This document shows positions 10,443 to 20,928 of a DNA stretch of 49,194 bases, piece after piece (positions within the stretch are counted from its first letter, which is position 1; the number at the start of each line of letters is the position of its first letter). Origin of the DNA: Alphaproteobacteria bacterium (GTDB lineage Bacteria; Pseudomonadota; Alphaproteobacteria; Rhizobiales; Aestuariivirgaceae); the NCBI GenBank assembly GCA_028868695.1, contig JAGWTZ010000019.1, positions 1 to 49,194 on the forward strand. Direction: 5' to 3'. The position numbers and the translations under genes were made by a program. A model generated the notes under the pieces. The model searched no databases. It was not told the DNA's origin and was given only the letters and a program-made list of their open reading frames with translations.

Positions 10443-11636
10443 ATGCCGCGCATGGTCACCTTGCTTCAAACCGCCGCACCTGTTGCCGCCTCATATATCC
10501 CCAACGACACGCGCCGCTCGCTGGTCGGGCTTTCGCGCGAGCAATTGGCGGCCGCACTCGCTGATGTAGGCGTGCCTGAAAAACAGCGGCGCATGCGCTC
10601 GCGGCAGTTGTGGCACTGGATGTATAACCGCGGCGTCACGGATTTCGCGCTGATGACCGACATCTCGAAGGACCTGCAGCGCAAGCTCGATGAAAGCTTC
10701 GTTGTGGCGCGGCCCGAGGTGGTGACCGAGCAGATTTCCTCCGATGGCACGCGCAAGTGGCTGTTGCGCCTGGCGCCGGATGAGAAGGGCGCAAGGCATG
10801 AGATTGAGTGCGTCTACATCCCCGAAGAGGACCGCGGCACGCTGTGCATTTCAAGTCAGGTGGGCTGCACGCTCACCTGCACCTTCTGCCACACCGGCAC
10901 GCAGAAGCTGGTTCGCAATCTTACGGCGGGTGAAATCGCCGGCCAGGTGATGTTGGCGCGCGACCGCATCAAGGACTGGCCGGCTGACCTTGAGGCCAAC
11001 CCGCAGCCGCCGTCTTCCGGTCGCTATATTACAAACGTTGTTCTGATGGGCATGGGCGAGCCGCTCTATAATTTCGACAATGTGAAGGGCGCGGTCGAAA
11101 TCATCTCGGATGGCGAGGGCCTCACGCTTTCCAAACGCCGCATCACGCTTTCCACCTCCGGCGTGGTGCCGGAGATTGTGCGGGCGGGCGACGAGATTGG
11201 TTCGTCACTGGCGATTTCGCTGCATGGCACGACGGATGAGATCCGCAACAAGCTGGTTCCGCTCAACAAAAAATATCCGATTGCCGAACTGCTCGAGGCC
11301 TGCCGCAATTATCCCGGCTCAAGCAACGCGCGGCGCATTACCTTTGAATATGTGATGCTGAAGGGCGTGAATGACAGCGTGGCCGATGCCAAGCGGCTGG
11401 TGCAGCTGCTCAAGGGCATCCCCGCCAAGGTGAACCTCATCCCCTTCAACCCTTGGCCCGGCACGCAATATGAATGCAGCGATTGGGACACGATCGAGGT
11501 GTTTGCCGAAGTGCTGAACAATGCCGGCTATGCCAGCCCGGTGCGCACCCCGCGCGGGCGGGACATCATGGCGGCGTGCGGGCAGCTGAAGAGTGAGAGC
11601 CAGAAGGTGCGGGCGAGCGAGCGGGGGAAGGACTGA
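10443..11636 (+). CDS. rlmN: Dual-specificity RNA methyltransferase RlmN
   Basis: RlmN is a radical-SAM enzyme that makes C2-methyladenosine at 23S rRNA A2503 and at A37 of some tRNAs. The 397-residue product has the cluster motif C142-x3-C146-x2-C149 (CTLTCTFC). Other family blocks are [40 protein letters not shown] and [15 protein letters not shown], where the last cysteine is the methyl-carrying residue. An alternative ATG lies three codons downstream at 10452. The rlmN-argG order is usual in rhizobia. Confidence 0.95.
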   Translation: MPRMVTLLQTAAPVAASYIPNDTRRSLVGLSREQLAAALADVGVPEKQRRMRSRQLWHWMYNRGVTDFALMTDISKDLQRKLDESFVVARPEVVTEQISSDGTRKWLLRLAPDEKGARHEIECVYIPEEDRGTLCISSQVGCTLTCTFCHTGTQKLVRNLTAGEIAGQVMLARDRIKDWPADLEANPQPPSSGRYITNVVLMGMGEPLYNFDNVKGAVEIISDGEGLTLSKRRITLSTSGVVPEIVRAGDEIGSSLAISLHGTTDEIRNKLVPLNKKYPIAELLEACRNYPGSSNARRITFEYVMLKGVNDSVADAKRLVQLLKGIPAKVNLIPFNPWPGTQYECSDWDTIEVFAEVLNNAGYASPVRTPRGRDIMAACGQLKSESQKVRASERGKD

Positions 11637-11656
11637 TCGCGGCCCATCAGGTTCCT

Positions 11657-11803
11657 CTACGGCGTGGACTTGTCCGATACATGCGTGAAGTGAATGTCAC
11701 TCACGTTTGCATGCTTGGTCTTGTTGGAAGTTTTCTGCTTTGCGGCTTCGGCTGACACAGTGAGGGCGGCCAGCGCGGCGAGGATGATGATGAAGCGTGT
11801 CAT
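11657..11803 (-). CDS. Small secreted peptide, 48 residues
   Basis: I do not recognise this peptide. It begins MTRFIIILAALAALTVSAEA, a clean Sec signal sequence, and leaves a basic, His-containing mature peptide of about 27 residues ending HVSDKSTP. A GGGAG ribosome site sits at a sensible distance before the ATG. It stands alone on the minus strand between rlmN and argG. The signal peptide plus ribosome site makes it more than a chance frame, but there is no homology that I can name. Confidence 0.55.
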   Translation of the reverse strand: MTRFIIILAALAALTVSAEAAKQKTSNKTKHANVSDIHFTHVSDKSTP

Positions 11804-11953
11804 TTGAATCTCCCTTGTTCCAGAATGGCCAAAGCCTAGCGCGCCGCAGATGGACCGGGCCTGAAGCTGGCATTCATTCAGGGTTCATTTGGCGCTGCAC
11901 TGCAGGCTTGTGGCGGGCTTCGAAGGCTGGTAACCAGCGCTGAAATTTCACTT

Positions 11954-12064
11954 CCCCTCACCCGGCGCGTTCCGCGCCACCCTCTCCCCGCCCGCGGGGC
12001 GAGGGGCGGGAATGCCTTCGCCCTTCTCCCCTTGGGAGGAGGGGCCCGAAGGGCGGATGAGGGG
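11954..12064. repeat. Hairpin-rich palindromic element directly upstream of argG
   Basis: The outer ends CCCCTCACCC and GGGCGGATGAGGGG are imperfect reverse complements. Inside are smaller hairpins: GGCGCG-TTC-CGCGCC (11964-11978), a CCCCGC/GCGGGG stem near 11986-11999, and a CTCCCC/GGGGAG-type stem near 12025-12042. The clover-like fold and composition match dispersed palindromic repeats of alphaproteobacteria. It ends only 21 bases before the argG ATG, so it will be part of the argG leader if transcription starts upstream. It differs from the 3384-3501 element. Confidence 0.65.
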
Positions 12065-12085
12065 CCTTCAGATAAAGAGCGCAGC

Positions 12086-13303
12086 ATGGCATCCAAACCC
12101 AAGAAAGTCGTCCTTGCCTATTCGGGCGGGCTTGATACGTCGATCATCCTGAAGTGGCTGCAGACCGAATATGGCTGTGAGGTTGTGACCTTCACTGCCG
12201 ATCTCGGCCAGGGCGGCGAGATTGAGCCGGCGCGCGCCAAGGCGCAGATGCTGGGCATCAAGCAGATCTACATTGAAGACGTGCGCGAGGAATTCATCCG
12301 TGATTTCGTCTTCCCGATGTTCCGGGCCAATGCGCTTTATGAAGGCGTTTACCTGCTGGGCACCTCGATCGCGCGGCCCCTGATCGCCAAGCGCCTCATT
12401 GAGATCGCCGAGGAAACCGGGGCCGACGCCATCGCCCATGGCGCCACCGGCAAGGGCAATGACCAGGTGCGCTTTGAACTTACGGCCTATGCGCTGAACC
12501 CTGACATCAAGGTGATTGCCCCCTGGCGCGAGTGGCAGTTCAAGAGCCGCACGGATTTGATCAGCTTCGCCGAGCAGCACCAGATCCCCGTGGCCAAGGA
12601 CAAGCGCGGCGATGCGCCCTTCTCGGTGGATGCGAACCTTCTGCACTCATCTTCCGAGGGCAAGGTGCTGGAAGACCCGTTCGTGGAGCCGCCGTCCATC
12701 GTCTATCAGCGCACCATCGCGCCCGAAGATGCACCCGACAAGGCCACCTATATCGAGATTGAATTCAAGAAGGGCGACCCCATCGCTATTGATGGCAAGG
12801 CCATGTCTCCGGCCACGCTGTTCACCGCGCTCAACAAGCTGGGCCACGACAACGGCATCGGCCGGCTTGATCTCGTCGAAAACCGCTTCGTGGGCATGAA
12901 ATCGCGTGGCGTTTATGAAACGCCGGGCGGCACGATTTTGAGTGTGGCGCACCGCGCCATGGAAAGCCTGACGCTGGACCGCGAGGCCGCCCATCTTAAA
13001 GACTCATTGATGCCCAAATATGCCGAGCTGATTTATTACGGCTTCTGGTTCGCGCCCGAGCGCGAGATGCTGCAGGCGCTGATCGACAAGAGCCAGGAGC
13101 ATGTGGAAGGCATCGTGCGCCTCAAGCTCTACAAGGGCAATGTGATCGTGGTGGGCCGCAAGTCTCCGAAGTCGCTCTACAACAATGAGCTTGTCACCTT
13201 CGAGGACGACCGCGGCGCCTATGACCAGAAGGACGCCGCCGGCTTCATCCGCCTCAATGCGCTGCGCCTGCGCACGCTGGCGGCACGAAAGCGGAACACT
13301 TAA
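12086..13303 (+). CDS. argG: Argininosuccinate synthase
   Basis: ArgG joins citrulline and aspartate with ATP to form argininosuccinate in arginine synthesis. The 405 residues are full length. They include the PP-loop AYSGGLDTS (10-18), [38 protein letters not shown] and [16 protein letters not shown]. The start ATG is at 12086; the frame is open upstream through the palindromic element, but that part is not ArgG-like. Its ribosome site (AAAGAGC) is weak. It lies between rlmN and typA in a conserved order. Confidence 0.96.
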   Translation: MASKPKKVVLAYSGGLDTSIILKWLQTEYGCEVVTFTADLGQGGEIEPARAKAQMLGIKQIYIEDVREEFIRDFVFPMFRANALYEGVYLLGTSIARPLIAKRLIEIAEETGADAIAHGATGKGNDQVRFELTAYALNPDIKVIAPWREWQFKSRTDLISFAEQHQIPVAKDKRGDAPFSVDANLLHSSSEGKVLEDPFVEPPSIVYQRTIAPEDAPDKATYIEIEFKKGDPIAIDGKAMSPATLFTALNKLGHDNGIGRLDLVENRFVGMKSRGVYETPGGTILSVAHRAMESLTLDREAAHLKDSLMPKYAELIYYGFWFAPEREMLQALIDKSQEHVEGIVRLKLYKGNVIVVGRKSPKSLYNNELVTFEDDRGAYDQKDAAGFIRLNALRLRTLAARKRNT

Positions 13304-13428
13304 GGCCTGACGCCGTATTTGCTTCGTCACAATTGCCGTGCTAAGCGGCGGCATTCCGTTGTTTTCGCGCCAATCCCGCCGCAAAGACCTGAAGTTTTTG
13401 CGAAGGCCGCGCTGTTGAAAGAGACCCC

Positions 13429-15252
<1,824 letters not shown>

Positions 15253-15834
15253 TCACTGCGCCTGCGCGCTGCAGGCCTCTAGGCTGACGTTGGGCGGCTT
15301 GTCCGCAGGCTCGAAGCCTGGCTTGGCCTTGGCGCAATCAAATGCTTCCGCGGCGTCTGCCGCCTTCCTTGCTGCCTCATTGGCCTTGGGGGCGGAGCCT
15401 GCCACATAATGCATGGGGCAGGAGGTACCGTTCTCCAGTTTTGAAACCACCAGCCATGTGGCGGTCTTGGTGGAATCCTCGGGGTCAACCGAAACTGTCC
15501 AGCGCAGGATGGCGGCGACGGGCTGGCCGTTCTTCATGCGCCACTCAATGGTCTTGCCGGCCGAATTGAAGCCACCAAAGGTTTTTGTGGCCGCGCAGTT
15601 GTCCTTCTCGCTCTTGCCGAAGGACACCATCTCGCGCGCATCGGCGGCGGTGAGGAACACGTCATAGCCAGCGATGCCCTTGCAGGTCCATGCCCCTTCA
15701 AACACCTGCTGGTCGGGCTTGGCTGTCTGCCGGCATTTCTTCAGGTCAATCTGCGTGTAGAGCGATTTCAAGTCTTCGGCAGAGACAGGAAGCGCAAATG
15801 CGGTGAGGGCGGCGAGGCACAAGGCAAGTTTCAT
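15253..15834 (-). CDS. Secreted hypothetical protein
   Basis: This is a protein of 193 residues with a signal peptide (MKLALCLAALTAFALPVSA-E). I cannot name a family with confidence. The mature part has cysteines in KKCRQ, AWTCKG, DNCAA, TSCPMHY, FDCAK and LEACS, suggesting disulfides in the periplasm. The WTCKGIAGYDVFLTAADARE segment recurs in uncharacterised rhizobial proteins. It follows the yggU homologue with an ATGA overlap, so it is the last gene of a yggT-yggU operon. Confidence 0.75.
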   Translation of the reverse strand: MKLALCLAALTAFALPVSAEDLKSLYTQIDLKKCRQTAKPDQQVFEGAWTCKGIAGYDVFLTAADAREMVSFGKSEKDNCAATKTFGGFNSAGKTIEWRMKNGQPVAAILRWTVSVDPEDSTKTATWLVVSKLENGTSCPMHYVAGSAPKANEAARKAADAAEAFDCAKAKPGFEPADKPPNVSLEACSAQAQ

Positions 15835-16136
15835 TTCTGAAGCTCCTCCAGATAGTGGCGGATGGAGTCTTCATTCTGCATCACTTCCACAACCTTGTCG
15901 CGTGACGTTTCGCCCGAGGCCAGGCGGAAGGAGGATTTGGCCACGCGCATCGCCTTGGCCAGCGTCTCAATCACCGCCTTGTTGGCCGCGCCCTTGTCTG
16001 GGGCAGCCGTGACCTTCACGGCCAGAGCCATTTGGCCCGCGGCATTGGGCGCCAGGCCCGCCACTTCATCGCGGCCGGCCTTGGGCGTCACCCGCAGGTG
16101 CAGGAACGTGCCTTTCGGCCCCTGCCGCAGGGGCAT
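15831..16136 (-). CDS. DUF167 (YggU-family) protein
   Basis: This is a small cytoplasmic protein of 101 residues in the DUF167/YggU family, of unknown function. Family features seen are LHLRVTPKAGRDEVAG, VKVTAAPDKGAANKAVIETLAK and the SGETSRDKVVEV ending. Its start overlaps the yggT homologue's stop by one base, and its own stop overlaps the next start. Coupling with a YggT protein is widespread in bacteria. Confidence 0.9.
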   Translation of the reverse strand: MPLRQGPKGTFLHLRVTPKAGRDEVAGLAPNAAGQMALAVKVTAAPDKGAANKAVIETLAKAMRVAKSSFRLASGETSRDKVVEVMQNEDSIRHYLEELQK

Positions 16137-16417
16137 CAGCGGACCAGGTAATACCAGATGAACTGTTCAACGAATTGCAGCGCGATGAACAGGATGATGG
16201 GTGAAAAATCAAGCCCGCCAAAGGCTGGCACCACCTTGCGGATGGGGTCGAGCAACGGGTCGGTCAGCGCGCTCACCGCATGGGCGATCTGGCGCACCAG
16301 CGGGTTGCCATAGTTGATGATGTTGAAGGCCACCAGCCAGCTCAAGATCACGCTGGCAATCACCACATAGCGGTAGAGGGAGATGAGTTCGATAACAAGC
16401 CAGATAAAGGGGTTCAT
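16136..16417 (-). CDS. YggT-family membrane protein
   Basis: This is a 93-residue integral membrane protein of the YggT family. Two hydrophobic parts are visible (VVIASVILSWLVAFNI and SPIILFIALQFVEQFIW). The conserved centre TDPLLDPIRKVVPAFGGLDFSPI is present. YggT proteins are linked by family data to membrane-associated cell division or envelope functions, not firmly settled. It is the first gene of a tight three-gene minus-strand operon and lies about 115 bases from the divergent tRNA gene. Confidence 0.9.
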   Translation of the reverse strand: MNPFIWLVIELISLYRYVVIASVILSWLVAFNIINYGNPLVRQIAHAVSALTDPLLDPIRKVVPAFGGLDFSPIILFIALQFVEQFIWYYLVR

Positions 16418-16531
16418 GCCGTGCTTCCTGTTGCCCTGCTATTTATGCGCAGATGCGCGGGCTTACAAGCCCGTGGGCAGTTGACGCAGGCGGGCCACGC
16501 CGCTAGTTTGCGGCCACCTTGCGATGGTCAA

Positions 16532-16607
16532 GGGGCGGTAGCTCAGTTGGGAGAGCGCGGCGTTCGCAATGCCGAGGTCAGGGGTTCGATCCCCCTTCGC
16601 TCCACCA
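16532..16607 (+). tRNA. tRNA-Ala, anticodon CGC
   Basis: A full cloverleaf of 76 bases with encoded CCA. The acceptor is GGGGCGG/TCGCTCC with two G-U pairs. The D arm is GCTC...GAGC. The anticodon stem CGGCG/TGCCG closes the loop TTCGCAA, giving anticodon CGC (reads GCG). The T arm is AGGGG-TTCGATC-CCCCT. The discriminator base is A. GCG is a common alanine codon in this G+C-rich window, so a dedicated decoder makes sense. Confidence 0.96.
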
Positions 16608-16686
16608 GCCAGTCCAGTGACAATGGCATTTTCCTACTCTCGGCTGAAAACGCCCGCGTTTGGCGGGGTTATTGCGACTGGCTTTT
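16608..16686 (+). terminator. Possible terminator after the tRNA gene
   Basis: The outer arms GCCAGTC (16608-16614) and GACTGGC (16676-16682) pair and are followed by TTTT. Inside is a second stem around CGCCCGC/GGCGGG. The large loop makes this weaker than a classic terminator, but the paired arms begin right after the encoded CCA and end in a T run. Confidence 0.4.
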
Positions 16687-16714
16687 ACGTTTTGGTCTCT
16701 GCTGCAGGCCGGGC

Positions 16715-17464
16715 TCAGCTGATGGTCTTGTGGACCTGTGCCGGGATTGTGCAATCCAGGTTGACTTCGGCCACCAGTGGCAGGTGATCGGAGGCGATGC
16801 GCGCAAACCGCGTGTCATGGACGCTGCAGCGGGTGATGAGGCTTGGCGGCCAGTCGAACATGCGGTCCATCGGCAGGACGGGCAGGCGCGAGGGAAAGCT
16901 GGGGATCGCGGGCCGGGCGCCAAAGACGGTTTCCAGCCGGGCCAGCGCCGAGCGCCGGGCCCGCCGCCATTCATTGAAGTCCCCCAGCATGATGGTGGGC
17001 AGCGGTGCCATGCCAAGAAAGACATCAAGCAGCGCCTTTGTCTGGGCCAGGCGTGAATGGCGCAGCAGGCCCAGGTGAACCGCGATCACCCGGAACGGGC
17101 CCTGACCCAGGTCAAGTTCGGCAAAGACCGCGCCGCGCGGTTCAATACCCGGCAGATGGACACGCAGGCGGCGGTAGTGTGACGGCGTGCCGCGCACCAG
17201 AAGGGCATTGCCGTGCCAGCCATGGCCATCGACAATGTCGGACTGGGTCAACAGCTTCAGGCCGGTTTCACTTTCGATGTGATCAGGATCGAGCAGCCCG
17301 GTGCGCGTTCCAAGGCGGTGGTCAACCTCCTGCAGGGCAACGAGGTCCGCTCCGATCTCCTTGATCACGGCGACGATCCGGTCTGGCCGGACGAGGCCAT
17401 CGGTGCCGCGGCATTTGTGAATGTTATAGGAGGCTATCTTCATTCTGGCCATGGGCGCGCGCAT
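16715..17464 (-). CDS. Endonuclease/exonuclease/phosphatase (EEP) family protein, YbhP-like
   Basis: This is a metal-dependent phosphoesterase of the EEP fold, 249 residues. Motifs are ASYNIHKCRG near the start, LQEVDHR (metal-binding Glu), IAVHLGLL, MLGDFNEWR (Asp/Asn) and the C-terminal SDHLPLVAEV (Asp-His). Several Met codons near the start make the exact N-terminus unsure. The longest begins right after the stop of the cardiolipin synthase gene. E. coli has the same pairing, ybhP next to clsB (ybhO), which suggests a shared role in phospholipid metabolism. Its substrate is not known. Confidence 0.82.
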   Translation of the reverse strand: MRAPMARMKIASYNIHKCRGTDGLVRPDRIVAVIKEIGADLVALQEVDHRLGTRTGLLDPDHIESETGLKLLTQSDIVDGHGWHGNALLVRGTPSHYRRLRVHLPGIEPRGAVFAELDLGQGPFRVIAVHLGLLRHSRLAQTKALLDVFLGMAPLPTIMLGDFNEWRRARRSALARLETVFGARPAIPSFPSRLPVLPMDRMFDWPPSLITRCSVHDTRFARIASDHLPLVAEVNLDCTIPAQVHKTIS

Positions 17465-18919
17465 CTAGAGATAGGGCACCAGAAGCCGGCTTGCCGCGTC
17501 ACGGCATTTGACAAGGAGTGAACGCGCCTCCAGGTCCCCTTTTGTCAGCGGAGTATGGCCGCTTTGTTCGATGATTGTCGAGATCTCCGCGGCAAGGGCC
17601 GCGTCATAGGCCTCGATGGCCAGCTCGAAATTGAGGCGCAGGCTGCGCGCGTCCCAATTGGGGCTGCCAAACAGGCACCAGCTGCCGTCAACCACCATCA
17701 GCTTTGAATGATCAAACGGGAGCGGTGCGCGCGAGATGCGGCAGCCGGAGTCCAGCAAGGGGCTGACATGAGACAGCGTGGCCCAGCCCACCAGGCGATG
17801 GTCATTCACCATGGGCACGACAACATGCACATGCACGCCGCGGGTGGAGGCAAGCTGGAGCGCCGTCATCAGCTCATCATCGGGCAGGAAATACGGCGTG
17901 GAAATCCGGATCGATTTCCTTGCCGATGTAATGGCCGCCATGAGGACGAGCGTCAATTTTTCGAACTCCTGATCCGGCCCTGACGTGATGGCGCGCGCCT
18001 CGACCGTTCCCTGCGCCTGCGTCTGCGGATTCCAGGTGGACTCCGCCAGCATCTCGCCGGTGGCAAAGTGCCAATCGTCGCAGAAATCCTGCGTGATCTG
18101 GCGCACGACCGGGCCCTCAATCCTGAAATGGGTGTCACGGACGACAGGCTTCCTGCGGAACCGCCGGACATTCTCATCGGCGATGTTCAGGCCGCCAATG
18201 AAGGCCACCGTGCCGTCAACCACGAGAATTTTCTTGTGGAGCCGCAGGTTCAGATATTGCACGCGCCAGGGCGCGAGCGAGCTCATGAAGCGGGCAACAG
18301 GAATGTTCAACGCGTGGAAGGCGCGGTAGGTGCCGCCCCGGAATGCGCCACTGCCAAATCCATCCAACAACACGCGCACCATCACGCCGCGCTGCACCGC
18401 TTGTCCCAGGGCCTGGGTAAAATCCTGCCCGATCCGGTCGGACCGGAAGATGTAGGAAGCCAGGACAATGGTCGCCTTGGCGTTGTTGATGGCCGCCAGC
18501 ATTTGCGGATAGGCATCATCGCCGCTGTTCAGCGGCATGGAAATGGCCGCAGAAGCGAGGTCTTGCTGGGTCAGTGTGCCCACTGTTGCCTTGAGATTGG
18601 CAAAAGGCTCGGATGATACGGTGCTGGCGCCCTTCCAGAGTGGCGGCCGCCGCACCGAACGGCGCAGAATGCGCGCGCGCCGCTGAACGCGGTTGATGCC
18701 GAAGCAGAAATACAGCAAGGCCCCGACAAAAGGCGAAAGCCAGACCAGCCCGATCCAGCCAATGGCGGCGCGGACATTGCGTTTGTGGAGCAGCACCTGG
18801 ACCGTGACGATGGCCGACAGGCAGAAATCGATCATGTAAAAGAGAACGCTGACGGGCTGCCACATGCCTGATTTGCACCAATGGCGCGCGCGATGACCGG
18901 CGCCGCCGGAAGACTCCAT
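17465..18919 (-). CDS. Phospholipase D-type cardiolipin synthase
   Basis: This membrane enzyme probably condenses phospholipids to cardiolipin. The 484-residue frame has two hydrophobic segments near the N-terminus, with WLSPFVGALLYFCFGINRVQRRAR typical of the PLD N-terminal anchor. Both HKD motifs are intact: H228-x-K230-x4-D235 (HKKILVVD) and H404-x-K406-x4-D411 (HSKLMVVD), the second followed by GSPNWDARS. The first 18 residues may not be translated; MWQPVSVLFYMI at residue 19 is a sensible alternative start. Its TAG abuts the EEP gene, so the two are cotranscribed. Confidence 0.88.
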   Translation of the reverse strand: MESSGGAGHRARHWCKSGMWQPVSVLFYMIDFCLSAIVTVQVLLHKRNVRAAIGWIGLVWLSPFVGALLYFCFGINRVQRRARILRRSVRRPPLWKGASTVSSEPFANLKATVGTLTQQDLASAAISMPLNSGDDAYPQMLAAINNAKATIVLASYIFRSDRIGQDFTQALGQAVQRGVMVRVLLDGFGSGAFRGGTYRAFHALNIPVARFMSSLAPWRVQYLNLRLHKKILVVDGTVAFIGGLNIADENVRRFRRKPVVRDTHFRIEGPVVRQITQDFCDDWHFATGEMLAESTWNPQTQAQGTVEARAITSGPDQEFEKLTLVLMAAITSARKSIRISTPYFLPDDELMTALQLASTRGVHVHVVVPMVNDHRLVGWATLSHVSPLLDSGCRISRAPLPFDHSKLMVVDGSWCLFGSPNWDARSLRLNFELAIEAYDAALAAEISTIIEQSGHTPLTKGDLEARSLLVKCRDAASRLLVPYL

Positions 18920-19027
18920 TTACACGTTTTCCAAACCCATGCTCTTGGGCCACGCCTCTTTTGGAGCGTGCCACTCTTATCTCCACCTTTCAACCGGCAC
19001 CGTCAAGGCTGGCAGGCCTGCGGAAAA

Positions 19028-19177
19028 TTTGACCGCGTGGCGTGCCTCGGCTGCGTGATCAAGGGCGGCACCGCGCATTTTGAATTCATCATCCTGGGCG
19101 CAACCATGGGCCTGATGCAATCCATGCTGGCGGCGCGCGTGCCGCTCGCCTTCGGCATCTTCACCCTGTTCTCATAG
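19028..19177 (+). pseudogene. Remnant of 6,7-dimethyl-8-ribityllumazine synthase
   Basis: Fifty codons read KFDRVACLGCVIKGGTAHFE and then FIILGATMGLMQSMLAARVP. They end LAFGIFTLFS before a stop. This matches the middle of RibH: the GCVIrGeT-HfE phosphate/active-site region and the gvPvafGiLT strand. The N-terminal half is absent upstream, and the frame stops where the C-terminal helices should follow. No ribosome site fits. It looks like a decayed ribH copy between the cardiolipin synthase and LysR genes. A functional ribH is presumably elsewhere. The rest of 18920-19226 holds nothing I can name. Confidence 0.6.
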
Positions 19178-19226
19178 CCCGAGATGTGAACGGCGTTTCG
19201 TCTGTGTGATCCCGGCCAACCCAATC

Positions 19227-20123
19227 CTAAAGCCGCCCACCTGCAACTTCCGTCAAATGGTCAATGAACAGCCGGACCTTGGCTGGCAGGAACTTGCGGC
19301 TGAGATAGACGGCATAGAGGTTGAAGCCCTGCATGCTCCACTGCGGAAGGATGCGGACCAGGCGGCCCGCCGCGAGGTCCGGTTCAACGATGAAGCCTGG
19401 CTGCGTGATGATGCCTTCTCCCTCAACGGCCAGGTCACGCAGCACTTCGCCATTGGTGGCCCGCACATGGGGCCGGATGCGGATGGTGGTTTCCTGTCCA
19501 TCTGTGTGGGTGAGGTGCCAGGCATCGCCTGAGGCCAGATAGGAATAGCTCAGCGTGCGCTGCTCCACGAGTTCGTGAGGCGATGTGGGCGTTCCCATTT
19601 TTGCGAGATAGGCTGGAGAGGCGCAGATTTCCATGCCGATGGAGGCAATGCGGCGCGAGATCACATTGGTGGAAGCTGGCTGGCGCGCAATGCGAATGGC
19701 AAGGTCGATGCCGTCATTGGCGAGATCGGCCAGTTGATCCGAGAGATCAATGTCGAGCCGGATGTCAGGATAGCGGGCAAGAAAGCCCGGCAGCCACTTC
19801 CCGAGCTTGCTGATCCCGAAGGAGAGCGGCGCGCTGATCCGCAAGCTGCCTGCCGGCTTGAGGGCGTTGGCCCCGGCGATGGCCTCAGCCTCTGAAACAT
19901 CTGCCAGCACCTGCTGCGCGCGCGCCAGAAATTCCTGCCCGGCGTCGGTGATTGAAAGTCTTCGTGTTGTGCGGTTGAGGAGGCGGACCGACAGATGTTC
20001 TTCCAGCGCCGCCAACTGCCGGGAAATGGCGGCACTTGATGTGTCCAATCGCTCGGCAGCAGCAACAAGGCTGCCTGCCTCCACAACCGAGACATAGGTG
20101 GTCATGGCTTTCAGTATATCCAT
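19227..20123 (-). CDS. LysR-family transcriptional regulator
   Basis: This is a DNA-binding regulator of 298 residues. The winged HTH is at the N-terminus (AAAERLDTSSAAISRQLAALEEHL), followed by the substrate-binding domain starting GSLRISAPLSFG. The sequence resembles the CrgA/DmlR-like group that often controls divergent oxidoreductase genes. I start at the ATG at 20123 (MDILKAM). A start at 20144 would lie inside the palindrome at 20133-20155. It is divergent from the NADP-binding oxidoreductase gene, which it very likely controls. Confidence 0.88.
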   Translation of the reverse strand: MDILKAMTTYVSVVEAGSLVAAAERLDTSSAAISRQLAALEEHLSVRLLNRTTRRLSITDAGQEFLARAQQVLADVSEAEAIAGANALKPAGSLRISAPLSFGISKLGKWLPGFLARYPDIRLDIDLSDQLADLANDGIDLAIRIARQPASTNVISRRIASIGMEICASPAYLAKMGTPTSPHELVEQRTLSYSYLASGDAWHLTHTDGQETTIRIRPHVRATNGEVLRDLAVEGEGIITQPGFIVEPDLAAGRLVRILPQWSMQGFNLYAVYLSRKFLPAKVRLFIDHLTEVAGGRL

Positions 20124-20132
20124 TGGAATTCT

Positions 20133-20155
20133 ATTATTGCACATTTTGCAATAAT
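20133..20155. promoter_or_regulatory. LysR-type operator palindrome (T-N11-A)
   Basis: ATTATTGC (20133-20140) and GCAATAAT (20148-20155) form a perfect inverted repeat around ACATTTT. It contains the LysR consensus T-N11-A as TTGC-N7-GCAA. It lies just upstream of the lysR start and about 110 bases before the divergent oxidoreductase start, the classical position for autoregulation and divergent activation. Confidence 0.7.
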
Positions 20156-20262
20156 CAAGTTCATTTCAGGCCATTTTTGCGAAAATCACACCGGGCTACA
20201 TCTGCACCAACGGCGCCACTCACGGCGCTGGATCGCAAGTTCAAAGAGCAAGAGGTGCAATC

Positions 20263-20889
20263 ATGAAAGTTTCAGTCATTGGTTCCGGCAACATGGGTTC
20301 TGCCTTCGTCAAGCAATTGACGGCAGCAGGCCACAGCGTGGCTGTTTCCAGCCGCAACGCGGCTTCAGCCGAAAAGCTGGCCAAGGCCCACAAGGCCAAG
20401 GCCGTTGCCCTGGCCAAGGCCGGAGAGGCCGATGTCATCATCCTGGCCACCGGTGCGGCCGATGCCGCCGCCGCCCTGAAAGGCGCAGGTGACCTCAATG
20501 GCAAAGTGGTGGTCGACATCACCAATCCGCTGACCGCCGATTACATGGGCCTGACGCTGGGCCATTCCACCTCAAGTGCAGAAGAGATCGCCAGGGCAGT
20601 TCCCGGGGTCAAGCTCGTCAAGGCCTTCAACACCGTGTTCGCCCAGCTTCTGGATGCGGGTGCTGATCTCGGCAAGGGCGGCAAGGTCTCCGTCTTTGTG
20701 GCCTCGGACGACGCCGACGCGAAAGCAAAAGTCACGGAGCTTGCCGCCTCCATGGGTTTTGCCGTCACCGATGCCGGGCCGCTGAAGAATGCCCGCTATC
20801 TGGAGCCGCTGGCCGGCCTGAACATCTATCTCGGCTATGGCGCGGGCCGCGGCACTGCCATCTCGCCGGCCTGGGTTCAGGCAGCCTGA
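20263..20889 (+). CDS. NADPH-dependent F420-reductase-like oxidoreductase
   Basis: This is a Rossmann-fold protein of 208 residues. The start KVSVIGSGNMGSAFVKQL carries GxGxxG. SSRNAASAEKL follows the second strand, where arginine suggests NADP(H). VVVDITNPLT and the VKAFNTVFAQLL block match the family annotated as F420-dependent NADP reductase or NADPH-dependent reductase. Whether it uses F420 is doubtful; many proteobacterial members probably do not. A GAGGTG ribosome site precedes the ATG. It is followed 39 bases later by the interrupted NTF2-like gene and is divergent from lysR. Confidence 0.82.
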   Translation: MKVSVIGSGNMGSAFVKQLTAAGHSVAVSSRNAASAEKLAKAHKAKAVALAKAGEADVIILATGAADAAAALKGAGDLNGKVVVDITNPLTADYMGLTLGHSTSSAEEIARAVPGVKLVKAFNTVFAQLLDAGADLGKGGKVSVFVASDDADAKAKVTELAASMGFAVTDAGPLKNARYLEPLAGLNIYLGYGAGRGTAISPAWVQAA

Positions 20890-20928
20890 TCATTCTTCCC
20901 CAACAACCATTCTGCAGGAGTAACAACC

